A stretch of DNA of 64,000 bases from Timema cristinae (GCA_039000515.1 JBCFYV010002255.1:18004890-18068889); one strand, 5' to 3'; positions 47,727 to 58,817 are shown, counted from the first letter of the stretch. Notes: generated by a model from the sequence alone, not told the origin. Translations and numbers: made by a program.

Positions 47727-48160
47727 TCAAGCTTTCTTTGGATGATTATTGTGATGTTTATTACTAGCACAATTATTAAGAAAATAAAATATTTATACAT
47801 ATTTAAATAATGATGGTAAACAAAAATTAACAAACACGTATTAACATGGGAGTAAATGAAAGTAGATCTAGTAGATTTAAGATAAATTGGTTCCAATAAT
47901 TATAAATGACCGTACATCTCTTGGTAAAAAAATTAGTGCTTTAAGCCCATTGTATAGGAGTTAAGTATTTGTTCAAGCAAGTTTTAAAAACTATATATGC
48001 TTATTACGTAACAAAAATTATGTGAATATGCTGTTGTACAAAGAATAGAGCTTGTTATGAAAGAGGAAATCAAAAATGTTTGGAGCCTGCAGAGAATGAG
48101 GTCTTCTTTATGATGGGATGGAAATGAACGCAAGTTAAAGCCATCGTTATTTTCATTTTT
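47727..48160. other. Right flank of the duplication, no gene seen
   Basis: Unique AT-rich DNA immediately after the end of unit 2. It does not match the left flank (before 20835). Confidence 0.45.
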
Positions 48161-48164
48161 CATA

Positions 48165-48475
48165 GTTGTTGTTTTTTTACCAAATAAATAACATTTTGAT
48201 TGCTTCAGTATATACGTTTATTTTGAGTTTATAAACTATGTAATATCAATAGTTATTAAATATTTGTCATAAATATAATGGAATTTAGACAAAATAAAAT
48301 TTAAATGAAGATAAAAAGTTGTTACTCGATTCTGCAAATCCCATGACAAATATTCAAAACTGTTGAGATTATTACGTGTAGAAAATTAAGCTTAAGGTAT
48401 CTACTAAAGCAATCTTTTATCTATTGTGTCAATTAATTTTTTTGAGTAAAACTGCAAACAATACTTAGTCCGCTT
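48165..48475 (+). mobile_element. Palindromic MITE family H, diverged copy
   Basis: Shares 'attgcttcagtatatac', 'gttattaaatatttgtca', 'aaaagttgt' and 'atgacaaatattcaa.a.tgtt' with other family H copies in order. The arms are partly complementary. Confidence 0.45.
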
Positions 48476-48479
48476 TCAC

Positions 48480-50790
48480 TGCCTTTCCATCCTGGTAATT
48501 GAACAAATTGTCATGGATATTTTACACACAAGCAAGAGATAACTCTAAAAAGATAAATAAATTATTCACTTAGATATGTTCAAAATCATGCTCAACCTAT
48601 AATCTACAAAAAAAAAAAAAAAAAGGCAGCCGACACAATCTTTTCGCCGAGTTCACAATCATTTTGTTTTGCCTTAAAGGGAATGTACTTTCTAGCTAGA
48701 AGACTTGGGCTGACCTTTAAGTCGCTTTTATTCAAAACAAAACAGGGGTAGTTTGTAGAGAGCATTTTGATAAATGCATTTCTCCTTAGAAATGGTGAGA
48801 ATGATTTGAAAATAAAAATAATATATTGTAAAATAATGGTTTCAGTTTTAGCATCCCAGTTATTAGTGGGTAAAATATAGTACTTGTCGGCATAAAAATA
48901 TTTTGAATAGAGAAAGTGTGTTAGATAGTTCATTAAATACTAAATACAACCTCTAGATCTCAAAACATTTATACACATGTAAATTGAGATAATTCTAAAA
49001 CGAAACCTTATATAATATTTTCTTTCAATTCCAGTTTATTAATCCTATTTACTGTATAAGATAAGGAAGATATTATAGATATTAATTATTAGGCGGGTTT
49101 TTATTATTTATGAACATAATGTGTTCTCTTAACACCTTATAATCTTAAACTTTTCAATGAAAATAATAGCTTGCAAATATCTACCTCATTAAAAAGGTAA
49201 TTTCTTAATTAAATAATACAAAAATAAATAAGTTGTTTCTAAAATAATATAAAAGAGTTTCAACAAATAATGAAACTCAACGTATCAAGTGATATAAGTA
49301 AAATCATGTTTTAATCATATTTTCTTTCAAAATTTCAGTCTAAATACAAAATTAATTTTTCTTTTTTTTCACGATACATAGTTTAAATATAAGAAAACAC
49401 ATTTTTTTCCCTAGATAATATATTTGTTTGACTTTGTAGGTTTGGTTAAGAACCTTTACTATAAAAACTGTGCCATTAATTCAGATATGAAACCTTATAA
49501 AAAGCTTTTAGATTTATAAACAAAAAGTATTTATTTTTTAAATCAACACTTTTAAATGCAAGAGTTACCAGATTTTAAAATAATATTATTGTTCACTGGA
49601 ATGAGGAGTTGTATTAAATCTATGACGCATATCATTACTCATGATAAGGGTATAGACTTAGAAAACAATTCTAATCTTAAAGGTGATTTTATTAAACTTT
49701 AACCAACGTGTTTTTTCTAATATATTAAAAAACTAACCCATTGAGTTCTTTTTTTTTAAAATACATCCATGCCTTAAAAAGTTTAAAATACTAATTGAAA
49801 AATTAATAAAAGTAGATTACGTTTGGAATTTAAAATAAGTACGTCTAAAAGTTTAACCTAAATAAATATAATAGATATATTTTTATGATTAAGTTAAACC
49901 AAGTATAAAAAAAAAGTATTTTATGTTTATTGTCAGTAGAAACTATTACTTTGGTCGTAAGAGGATAATATAATATGAATGGGCAACTCTATAACCCTAA
50001 TTAAATTAATATGAAAGCGCTGTATCCACCCACACCATCATCTCAATTACCTTAACTTACCATCGCTGATCAGAGCCCCTAATTCAATTAAAAGCACTCG
50101 ATGAACTTTTGAACAGCCATTTAACAAGCAGGTTGTATCAATTAAACACCATCGATAAAAGAACGATCACTGGACGCACACGTAACACTTTTCAGTAAAG
50201 TAGATTAGACTCGATGGAAAAGGAAATGTAGACACATTGAACTCGATCACTCATTATTAGTAATCATTAAATAGTTTTAATGGCGTAGTATTCGATTCTT
50301 CAACAAGATAAGAGAAAAATAAACTAATAGAGATAGCTTACAGTACAATTAATTTAAGTTTAAGTTTATAATACTAAGCAATGTTTCCAAGAGTAGATTA
50401 GCTTAGAATAAAGATTGAAATTTATTACTAATTTATCTACTAAGTAAAATCCCATTAATATCACAACAAAAAAATGGGAAACATTGATAAATGATGTAAG
50501 ACTCATTAAAATCATTATAGTTAAATTATTCTTTTTAACTAACTTTCACAAATGATTATCATACACTTTTTTTTTAGTATATCGATATATACAAAACTTG
50601 TTTTGTTTTTTAAATTTGTGTTATGTTTTACCTGGAACTGTACACTTAACTTTTCAATTATGACCAATTAGCAGAAGCACACAGAATATACAAATTTGTT
50701 TATTTTATTTCAATACTATATGTATGAAGGAATTTTTTTTACTATCACTTTAAAATAAACGAACAACTCCAAGATTGGACGTATTAAATG
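48480..50790. other. AT-rich DNA, no gene seen
   Basis: The 109-residue minus-strand frame at 48604-48933 ends in a Phe run from poly-A and has no recognisable domain. No repeat family is recognised. Confidence 0.4.
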
Positions 50791-50799
50791 AAGGAACGC

Positions 50800-51195
50800 C
50801 AATCAAAAAAAGTCCGAACTGTCCACCCGAGTATCGTCCCACGCAATTTACAGACACGAAACACACCGAAAAAGATGACGACGACGGCATCAACAAAAGC
50901 TGTCGGTGATGATGAGATGATGGCATGATGGGTGGTTGTGAGGAGGGGCTGCGCGCTAAGCGCTGCGCAGTGGCGCGGCCGAAAAGGGGGTGTTTTGTCC
51001 GCTAGCCAAGCTTGGCGGGAAGCTACTGAGGGTAGAACTAGGAACCGACCCTGGTACGCTAGCAGCCGAGTCTCCGGAGGGAGGAGTAGATGGGAGAAGG
51101 AGGGGGGGAGGGGTTTGCGCGACACTGCGCAGGTTTGGTGCACTCCTAACGTGTCACACCGATATACTTTGGGGGTGAAACCGAGAAAAAGAGAC
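50800..51195. promoter_or_regulatory. CpG-rich island, candidate promoter
   Basis: The most GC- and CpG-rich stretch in the window. It includes 'gctgcgcgctaagcgctgcg' with internal dyad symmetry, two TGCGCAG motifs, and TTGGCGGGAA at 51012-51021, which matches the classical E2F site type. A U1-like donor GTAAGTAT follows at about 51238 on the plus strand. Long frames on both strands (142 residues minus, 96 plus) are expected from the low stop-codon frequency of GC-rich DNA and match no domain I know. It could be a promoter with a 5' exon, or a GC-rich mobile element. Confidence 0.4.
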
Positions 51196-51244
51196 GACAA
51201 AAAAAATTGCATTACTTTTTAAAGTTATTTTGTATTGTAAGTAT

Positions 51245-51748
51245 CTTCAGGATTGACTAAGTAGGTAGTTCTAATCACCTTCAGGAATGACTAAGGAGGT
51301 AGCTCTAATCCCATTCAGAAATGACTAAGGAGGTATTTCTAATCACCTTCAGGATTGACTAAGGAGATAGTTCTAATCCTAATCAGGATTGACTAAAGAG
51401 TGGTTATAATCCCTTCAGGATTGACTAAGGAGATAGTTCTAAGCCACTTAAGGATTGACTGAAGAGGTAGTCCTAATCCCCTTCAGGATTGACTAAGGAG
51501 GTAGCTCTAATCCTATTCAGGAATGACTAAAGAAGTAGTTCTAAGTCCCTTCATGATTCACCGAGTAAGTAGTTCCAATCCCCTTCAAGATTGACTAAGG
51601 AGGTAGTTCTAATCACCTTCAGGATTGACTAAGGAGGTAGCTCTAATCCTATTCAGGAATGACTAAAGAAGTAGTTCTAAGCCCCTTCATGATTCATCGA
51701 GTTAGTAGTTCTAATCCCCTTCAGGATTGACTAAGGAGGTAGTTCTGC
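51245..51748 (+). repeat. 34-bp minisatellite, about 15 units
   Basis: The unit 'cttcaggattgactaaggag' plus 'gtagttctaatcac' repeats roughly every 34 bp. A variant unit ('catgattcaccgag') appears twice, around 51550 and 51688. The array ends against a SINE-type tail. Confidence 0.93.
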
Positions 51749-51810
51749 GAGATGAATTAACTACATATCAGCGTATAGCCCGACGGGGTGGTAAGACGTG
51801 AGCTTAAAAA
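51749..51810 (+). mobile_element. SINE tail next to the minisatellite
   Basis: Reads 'cagcgtatagcccgacgggg', 'tggtaagacgtgagctt', then A-rich. This is the conserved tail shared by SINE families A and B. The minisatellite may have grown within or beside a SINE. Confidence 0.55.
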
Positions 51811-52825
51811 CATAACTATTTTTTCATTTATTATTTAAATATTTTATTTATTGTCGGGTGTGTAGCTTGTGATTTATAGATATTTACTATCTTGCGTCTT
51901 AATAATGGATTTATTAACAAAAAACTTAAATACATAATTTATAACAAATATATATGTATTATCTATCTATTTATATACACCTTATGAATGATTAGTTGTA
52001 AAATCTTATTTAGTTCCGGGGCTGAGAAGGGTCTATGTATTCCTTAGGATCTCCCGTAGCTATACAAAATAATATTAAACTACGGATATCACTAACTAAT
52101 TAACTAATTAACTAAACACACGTTCCAAAAATTATATAACTTATTTTAAAATTAAGTAGGCTATACAATACGAGATGTGGAAAATCCTCAATGGGAAGTT
52201 CTAATCTATTTCATCTCAACCACAATATGTATTTTATTTTAATTAAATAATAATTAAGACAACGTATTTTTAATTCAACTAAAATAAAGATCAAAGCAAT
52301 AAGAATAACTTATTTTGGTAGGTCGTGTTATGAAGGTGTCATGGAAGGGAACTGAATAATGCAAGTTAAGTGTTTTCTTCACTTTTTATAACTATAAGAC
52401 TTTATTGAACATATTAATTCAAATATCGCTTCATTTGAACAAAAGATATGTTTTTAATGAAGAAGAAAATGTCTCCGTTAAATGTCGAGAAAGAGAATGA
52501 CAAATATTCAAGAAATAATGATTGATGGTTTTCGAAATTAAATTAAACGTATATACTGAAGCAAAATTCTATGTACTTGATCCAAAAAGTGTTAATTTAT
52601 ATTTAAAAAAATATTTAAAAAATAGGGCTTATACTCACATTCCCTTCAACTCCACCTCAAGTCTTAACACCAAACATACCCCTCACTTTTATATATATAA
52701 TATATAGATATCATCGTCACAAGAAAAGTAAATGTTAATTAGTTTTATAAACTAGGGTAAAAAAACAACCATTTCCACGTGTATTTTCTAAAAAGATTTA
52801 CTTAAGACAATAGGCATATCAAAAC
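51811..52825. other. AT-rich DNA, no gene seen
   Basis: Nothing beyond short TA runs and small direct repeats ('aactaattaact'). Confidence 0.4.
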
Positions 52826-53040
52826 AGAGAAGAAAGAGAGAGAAAATATGCTTAAAGTAAAAAAGGCGTACACAGTTTTTGTTTCATGACTAATTCCACT
52901 TGATTACCATGGACAAGAAAAGGTTGAGAAAGACTAGAAAAGGCGTATGAGTAAACGAAAGAGAAAAAGAGGTAAAAAAAATTAGAGAAAAAAAGAGACG
53001 GAATAAGAAATGTGTAAAAGAAAGAAAAAGAGGTATACAA
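52826..53040 (+). repeat. Purine-rich tract
   Basis: The plus strand is dominated by A and G over about 200 bp. Minus-strand frames here (70 and 89 residues) are Phe/Ser/Leu-rich artefacts. Confidence 0.6.
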
Positions 53041-53079
53041 CAAGATATTTGTGGGGGTGAGCAAAGGAGGTAGGTTGAT

Positions 53080-53330
53080 AAAGGGCGGGAAAAGTAATCT
53101 AATCTGAAGGAAGAATGGGCGTTCTTCAAAGTGCGGCTAAAAATTACAACGAAACACAAAGTTGGGCGCTAGCAGAGCGGGTGAAGGATTCTACAAACAG
53201 ACGGGCGGCGGTTCGGTGCTTCAAATAATTTGTATTCATTGTGCAAACGAAGTGGTGAGGAAATAGACGTGCGTATGTGACCAAGGAAGGCAGGGGTGGG
53301 TAAAACTTACTGCAGCAGAGGGCCATCAAA
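53080..53330. promoter_or_regulatory. GC-richer patch, possible exon or regulatory DNA
   Basis: Less AT-rich than the surroundings, with several CpGs ('gacgggcggcggttcgg' at about 53201-53217) and a GC-box-like 'aagggcggga'. No convincing coding frame. Confidence 0.25.
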
Positions 53331-53699
53331 ATGAATGTATCATAAATTGGCGACTAAGATAATTCTAAATAATCTGTATACTTATTACACACACTCTAAT
53401 CTGCAAAGGTAATAATTTAAATATATAATGTAAAAATTACAAGTGGGCATGACATTTGATTTTAAGACCTTTGGCTTAGCTTGATAATGGTCTATCACTG
53501 AGATACCCAGGTTCGTCCCACGTTCAAGATTAATCCAATTAATAACTATTGGAGATACAAACTAGGTGCTTAATTGTCATAAATTTAAATGACTGTGAAC
53601 AATAGCAATCCATTTAAAAAGTTAATTTCAATTAATTCTGTATATCTATGATAAATGAATAATTACTCTGGATTTACACGTTCACTGATAAATAAAATG

Positions 53700-53975
53700 C
53701 AGAACAGAAACAGGGCCACGTGACGAGGTTAAAGCCAATCGCGAAATTTCCCGCACATTGTCGTCATCTGTTCTGCCAAAGTTCAACTCATCTCTACTTC
53801 GTCCACTCTTCAAACACGGGAGAAACAATCACATTTCAAAACCCACTCTCTCAAATCAGTGCGCATGCGCAGTAGAAATAGAAGCAAGCAGACAGCTTCG
53901 TCCACTCTTCAAATACGGGAGAAACAATCACATTTCTAAACCCACTCTCTCAAATCAGTGCGCATGCGCAGTAAA
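53700..53975. promoter_or_regulatory. Compact promoter-like module
   Basis: In 255 bp: CACGTGAC (USF/E-box type) at 53717-53724, AGCCAATC (NF-Y/CCAAT type) at 53733-53740, TTTCCCGC (E2F type) at 53747-53754, and two perfect NRF1-type palindromes TGCGCATGCGCA at 53860-53871 and 53959-53970. The NRF1 sites are 99 bp apart because the DNA between them is a tandem duplication. Such clustering is typical of animal housekeeping promoters. Direction and target gene are unknown. Confidence 0.5.
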
Positions 53976-53998
53976 ACTAGAAGCAAGCAGACAGCTTC
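53797..53998 (+). repeat. 99-bp tandem duplication, two copies
   Basis: 'cttcgtccactcttcaaa' starts at 53797 and again at 53896, and the copies differ at only a few positions. Since 99 is divisible by 3, an 81-residue frame (53758-54003, GTG/TTG-type start region, no ATG) runs through both. I do not count it as a gene. Confidence 0.95.
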
Positions 53999-54369
53999 GT
54001 TGACTTTTCTGTGTTTGAAATGACCCGTTAATGGAAGGCGTGTATATCGATGTGTTGGAATTGTGCCATGACACAGCGTTATAATTTGAAAACATCCATT
54101 GTGACAATGATCTAAAATATATGGCTATCCATTAGAAAATATAATATGTTGATGATAAGCTGTTTTAAGTTTGCTCCACAAAGCATCACGGTAAGCCTAA
54201 AAGTGAATTGCTGCGCTACTCAAACCAATTCTGCTCACTATTTTCGTAGAACGTGTGAATAGAGTTTTTATTTTTTCGCGGTTCACTACCCATCCAAGAT
54301 ATCTACATTTTTACATTAATGGGACGAAGCAAGATCAGCTTAAAGATAAAATGTAGCCTATTTTTTTTT

Positions 54370-54490
54370 ATGGAGAGAAGGTGGAATTGCGGGTTAGAGG
54401 GGAGGAGGGGGGGAACTTAGTACACCCGACTAGGCATTAAAACTTGACCTCCCCACGCCCAATAAACCAGATAAACTATTACCTACGTCT
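54370..54490 (-). mobile_element. SINE family A fragment
   Basis: The reverse complement has a B-box region 'caagttttaatgcctag', 'cgggtgtactaag' and 'ccaccttctctccat', as in family A. Confidence 0.4.
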
Positions 54491-54584
54491 AACCTACGTG
54501 AACTTCTTTGTGGGTTAGAACAGTGTAGGAAAAAAATTACTTAATATTATTGTAATGTTAGTGCATGACTATGGGGGAAGAACA

Positions 54585-54715
54585 ATATATATGACAGTTA
54601 GAAAAATGCTTTAAATTTTTTTTATATAGTCACATGACAATTCATGTGATATACAGTGACCAAATTTGATATAGTGTCAATGATTGTAAAGTAACACTAA
54701 TAAAATGGTTCATTT
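54585..54715 (-). repeat. Dispersed repeat F, diverged inverted copy
   Basis: 'catgtgatatacagtgacca' followed by 'tttgatatagtgtcaatg' matches the order at 31165-31208. Confidence 0.35.
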
Positions 54716-55011
54716 AATTGCAAACAAATTCAGCTCCTCTCCGCGTTAGCGGGGAAAATTTGTCCAGCGACTACTTTTTATGTCTCAAAATTTACTAGTT
54801 GGAAAACAAATAAAGAAGCTTTAAATCTAGAGTCGGTAGTACATTTTTAAAGATAAACTAGTTATTACTAAGTTTTTTGAAATAGCAATGATATAAGTTT
54901 TATAAACGAGGACCGAGGACCTTAAGCTAAAATACTAAATATGTATTGTGTAACATGTTATAGATAATTATGTTGATTTCAAAATTCAACTATCAATGAA
55001 TCGTTTTATTC

Positions 55012-55112
55012 TTTATATATATATATATATATATATATTTATAGTTATATATATATATATTTATATGTTTATATATATATATATATTTATATGTTATATA
55101 TATATATATATG
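55012..55112. repeat. Compound (TA)n array
   Basis: TA runs of about 10-20 bp alternate with 'tttatagt' or 'tttatatgtt' spacers at roughly 30-bp intervals. Confidence 0.93.
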
Positions 55113-55874
55113 TTTACGGTATTTGTTTAAAATATAAAGCTTAGCTATTATGTTTATAAAGAACTATACAATTATGAAAATCATTACGTTTAACTGTAGT
55201 TAAAAGCACATAAAAAACATATAAAAATGTATAATCATTATAGTATGTATTATTTCTTTCATAAAATATTATCCATACATTGATACTTTATAGCCCTACC
55301 TAGTAAAGAGACACTATATATCCAAATAGAGTGATTTATTAATCAAAGTTTGTTCTTATATTTTTAAAATTTGTGGAAAATTCTAGTATTCACAATTACC
55401 GACTTAAACGAGTTAAAATTAAAATATATATTTTGAGGAAGCTGAATTTGAAAGAAAATTCACAAGAAAAAAACCCAAGGGAATAACAAGGTAAAAAAGT
55501 TGTAAAAGTTCATTCAATCAGGGTTTGAACCCCACTTCCTGGTCTACATAACCATTCAATATTCCGCCCTTCTAAATATGGAATGAGTTATTAAAAGGTT
55601 TTGGAAAAATAAAAATAAGGCTAAATAAGAAAAATGCGTATTTTATTTTATTGTAAAATTGCCGGCAGTATTATAGTTCTATAGTAATATTATTTATACC
55701 TAAAAAATAGAAGTTAATTTTGAGGTTGAACGAATTAAATAGCTAGGAATAAGAAAGTATGTTGGTATAAAATCCATATAATTATACATACATCTATATA
55801 TGTGTCTATACAATATCAACATTCTCGCAAAAATTGTGGGGGATAAGATTATGTATTAATAATATTTAGACCAG
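55113..55874. other. AT-rich DNA, no gene seen
   Basis: A minus-strand B-box-like 'gtggggttcaaaccctgat' at about 55519-55537 may be a further decayed SINE head. Nothing else is recognised. Confidence 0.4.
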
Positions 55875-55995
55875 CTTCGCTGGCCAGATAGTCTTACGCG
55901 CTAATCTCGCAATAGAATAGACTGCCAATGACGTAGCGCTCAAGGTTCGAATCTCGGTCGGGTGTACTGAGGGTGGTTTTTTTTACCAAATAGAT
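55875..55995 (+). mobile_element. SINE family A, 5' part
   Basis: Head 'tcgctggccagatagtctta', then 'ctctcgcaat'-type spacing and B box 'aaggttcgaatctcggtcgg', followed by 'gtactgagggtggttttttt'. Body and tail are missing. The C-terminal part of the minus-strand frame at 55894-56256 is read-through of this SINE. Confidence 0.7.
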
Positions 55996-56755
55996 GATGG
56001 ATGATTTAAACGAAAATGTACTCTCTAAAACTGTAAGCAGTCTGTTCTTCCTCAATTCAGAACCATCCTTCAAATAATTGACACCCCGTTTGACGTAAAC
56101 CGAGGAGCCGTATGCTTCTCTCCCCTGGGTGCGAGTCGTGAAGCGGTTGCTAGCCGATGGGAAGTATTTGGTACACGTGTAAATTACCACCACCTTCTTA
56201 CGAGCAGCACATTGAATTAATTTACAGTCACTTGTCACAATGCCAGAGGGGAACAACTTTGCTCATTCATCGGAACGTACGTGAAAAAAAAAAATACAAT
56301 CTTCATTGAAGGAACATTTTTGGCTTCCTTATTTTGTTTGGTCCAACAGAAAAAAAACCGGGTAGATTTCCTTTCATTAGGTTTCTAAATTTAGTAACTA
56401 TTTGGGATCAAGATGTAATCAGAAAATTGACAAATACAGTTTGGATGCAATGATAAAACAAAGCTAGAAAATTCTGTACATAAACTTGATAAAAAAAACT
56501 GTCATTAAAATGATGACAAGTTTTGGGAAACTATTTATCAGAACTAGCTTGAAAACTCATTTAAATTAGAACGATAGGTTTTAAAATAAGTATAATATAG
56601 CTTTTATCGGTCTTGAAATAGGTGAATATTCTTACAGTTGCAAGATTATTTTCTCATATGCATTCTTATAAGCAAATAGAGGGGGAGTTGGGGGACTAGA
56701 AGGACGTTTTTAAAATTAATTTGTTTAGAGTGGGAATGCAGATAATGCCATAAAA
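55996..56755. other. No confirmed gene
   Basis: From about 56030 to 56270 the base composition is more balanced and the minus strand stays open (part of a 120-residue frame). The only recognisable part of that frame is SINE-derived. No splice-site pair or domain was recognised. Confidence 0.35.
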
Positions 56756-57070
56756 GGTCAGTGTTTTTGCTGTTTTTATAGCAAAACTTTTTTGTTGTCA
56801 AAATAAATAAAATATCGCTTCAGTAGAAACATATAGTTTAATTTTCTAATGGAAACCTCAACAGTTGTCAAATAACTTTCAAACGTGTCCTGAAATTTAA
56901 TGACAACTTTTTCTCTTCATTTAAAAATATCTCATATAATTCCACTATGCTCATGACAGTTATTCAACAACTATTTGAAGAAAATTAAACTCTATTTTTG
57001 TCTTGAAGCAATATTTGATATTTTTTTTAGACAAAAAAGTTTTGCTATAAAAACTACAAAAAAACTGGTC
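56756..57070 (+). mobile_element. Palindromic MITE family H, best copy
   Basis: 315 bp, almost entirely self-complementary. The left end 'cagtgtttttgctgttttta' pairs with the right end 'aaaactacaaaaaaactg'. The inner block 'cttcag...gtttaattttct' pairs with 'agaaaattaaac...cttgaag'. There is no coding capacity. The RNA would fold into a hairpin of about 150 bp with mismatches. Confidence 0.75.
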
Positions 57071-57338
57071 TTCTATCGCTTTCTCTACAGCCACATCTTA
57101 ATGTGGTAAAAGAGAGCTATGAACTAATATTGACATTAATTCTAAATAAATATAAAACAATAAGTCCATGTCCTGCCCACAGTATCCTGGAGATTTTATC
57201 ATTCTAACAATGTCAGCTGATGAGTACAAAACATGTGAATCATGATTATGTTACCTCCTCCACTCTCCCTTATCTAAATTTCTTTTTAACCCAAAGATTT
57301 GCCTAAACCCCTTTCTTTCGAACACCTTAAGTATCTTC

Positions 57339-57572
57339 TATAGTTGCCCCATGGATTCTTTGGTGCTGACTGACAGCTCTCAGCTGACTTCTGACAGTCA
57401 ACATTTTGGTATAATACCTAAATGTTGACTGTCAGAAGCGACACCTGCTAAACTCATGTTTTTGAAGATCATATGGTTCGGCGTAGGGATACATAATTTG
57501 GTCTGGTAGCTTTTCAAAGCCGTCAGTTGTTTGCTGTCAAGTCAGCACCAAAAAAGTCATGGGGATACTGTA
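57339..57572. mobile_element. Tc1/mariner-type MITE, copy 1, with internal palindrome
   Basis: The element spans 57341-57570 (230 bp) and is flanked by TA at 57339-57340 and 57571-57572. Its ends ('gttgccccatgg' and 'catggggatactg') match the other copy at 63502-63683. A near-perfect 51-bp palindrome lies at 57388-57438 (arms 'cttctgacagtcaacatt' and complement). TA duplication and CAGT/ACTG ends suggest Tc1/mariner mobilisation. Confidence 0.75.
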
Positions 57573-58090
57573 TTCATGCAAGGGGAGATACTAAGTTACA
57601 CAACCTTAAAAAAAAAAACACGGTAAAACTGTTTGTTTACTTCCGAAAATATAAACTTGGGATTATTATGAATATAGTTTGTTGCGGGTTTAAAGAAATA
57701 AAGTATGACTATATAAAGTTAGACAATGAAATGCAAAACAAATCCACAGCCACGCCATGAAATCATCCTTCGTTATATTCCTTCAGGCTCTTAGCATTCA
57801 TAGTTCCAAATTCAATTTATGTGGAGTAGATTTTTTTATTTTTTTACTTCTTCGGCAAATATTTTGAATAGAACAATTCGTAGACTGCAGTATAAATAAA
57901 GTTAAAATAAAAGTTCCAGCAAGTGTACTTTTAGCGTTTGTATTTATTTTTAGTATGCGAGATATAATGTCAATATTTATTTATTTTCAAATAAAGTAAA
58001 ACATGTGGTAAGGGGTATTTTCCTTCAAACAATTCTAACGGAAAACCAAGTGCATATTTTGCTGAATCAGACGTCACGTATCAGTGAGTA
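57573..58090. other. No gene seen
   Basis: The frame at 57527-57760 starts inside the MITE and continues as Lys/Asn-rich sequence. Not convincing. Confidence 0.4.
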
Positions 58091-58091
58091 T

Positions 58092-58121
58092 AAACACACA
58101 CACACACATATATATATATAA
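58092..58121. repeat. (CA)n(TA)n microsatellite
   Basis: Eight or so CA units pass into TA units. Confidence 0.95.
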
Positions 58122-58299
58122 AAACAGGAAACACAATTGACATCAAAGAAGCACCAGTTAGATAAAACGCTCAGTTTGGAAAATGGAGGAATAAAAGAGA
58201 GAGAGATATATATATCCGGTTCTTACGGTTTGACACTTCAAAAACCCTCCGCTCTTGATTTCAATACAGAACAAGAGCCAAGGTTGTACAATTGAATTT

Positions 58300-58690
58300 G
58301 CATTTAACATGCCCGCAAACCATTCCGGCGCACAATAAGGGAGACTTTCCTCCATCTTAGTGATCTCGTAACTTTAAGGAGTAAATGCGCGCGCGCATCT
58401 TGGAGCGAACTACACACCTCTAAGATATGGAGGGAGGGGGGGAGGGAGAGGAGGTTGAACAAGAGGGGCATTAACATAGTAAAAATGCCCCGAGGAGTGA
58501 TTAGTACGGAATGTAAATGAGGTGAGAAAAGGGTGTGGGGTAGTAGATGTGCTTGGAAAGGTATTAGAAGGGTGAGGTGGGAGGGAGGGTAAGAGGTAGG
58601 AGAGGTTAAGGGCGGTTGTGTAATCAAATTATGCGACATCACGAGCAGTCCCAAAAATATATCAAGCCTCCTTTTTTGAGGTTGAAGCAT
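58300..58690. promoter_or_regulatory. GC- and purine-rich island, candidate regulatory DNA
   Basis: Holds 'gcgcgcgcgcatcttgg' (about 58387-58403), a long G/A-rich stretch (58425-58620) and a YY1-like 'aagatgg' on the minus strand near 58352. The 128-residue minus-strand frame is Leu/Pro/Ser-rich because of the purine bias, with no recognised domain. Confidence 0.3.
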
Positions 58691-58817
58691 CGTTAATTTA
58701 TGTGTAAATGTTGTTACTTAAAAGTGTGCATCAATAAATTTAAAACATAACTCTCAAAATGGACCAAAACTAAAATAAAAATATATTAAATTTAATTTTT
58801 TAACTACACGCTTGATT

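Noticed and set aside
50784..51212. 142-residue minus-strand and 96-residue plus-strand frames
   Set aside because: Overlapping frames on both strands of a GC-rich island are expected by chance because stop codons are rare there, and neither shows a recognisable domain.
52852..53159. Hydrophobic 70- and 89-residue frames that look like membrane proteins
   Set aside because: They are Phe/Leu/Ser runs from the polypurine tract on the other strand, in two overlapping frames.
53758..54003. 81-residue frame with a 33-residue internal repeat
   Set aside because: The repeat simply reflects the 99-bp DNA duplication, there is no ATG start, and the DNA looks regulatory.
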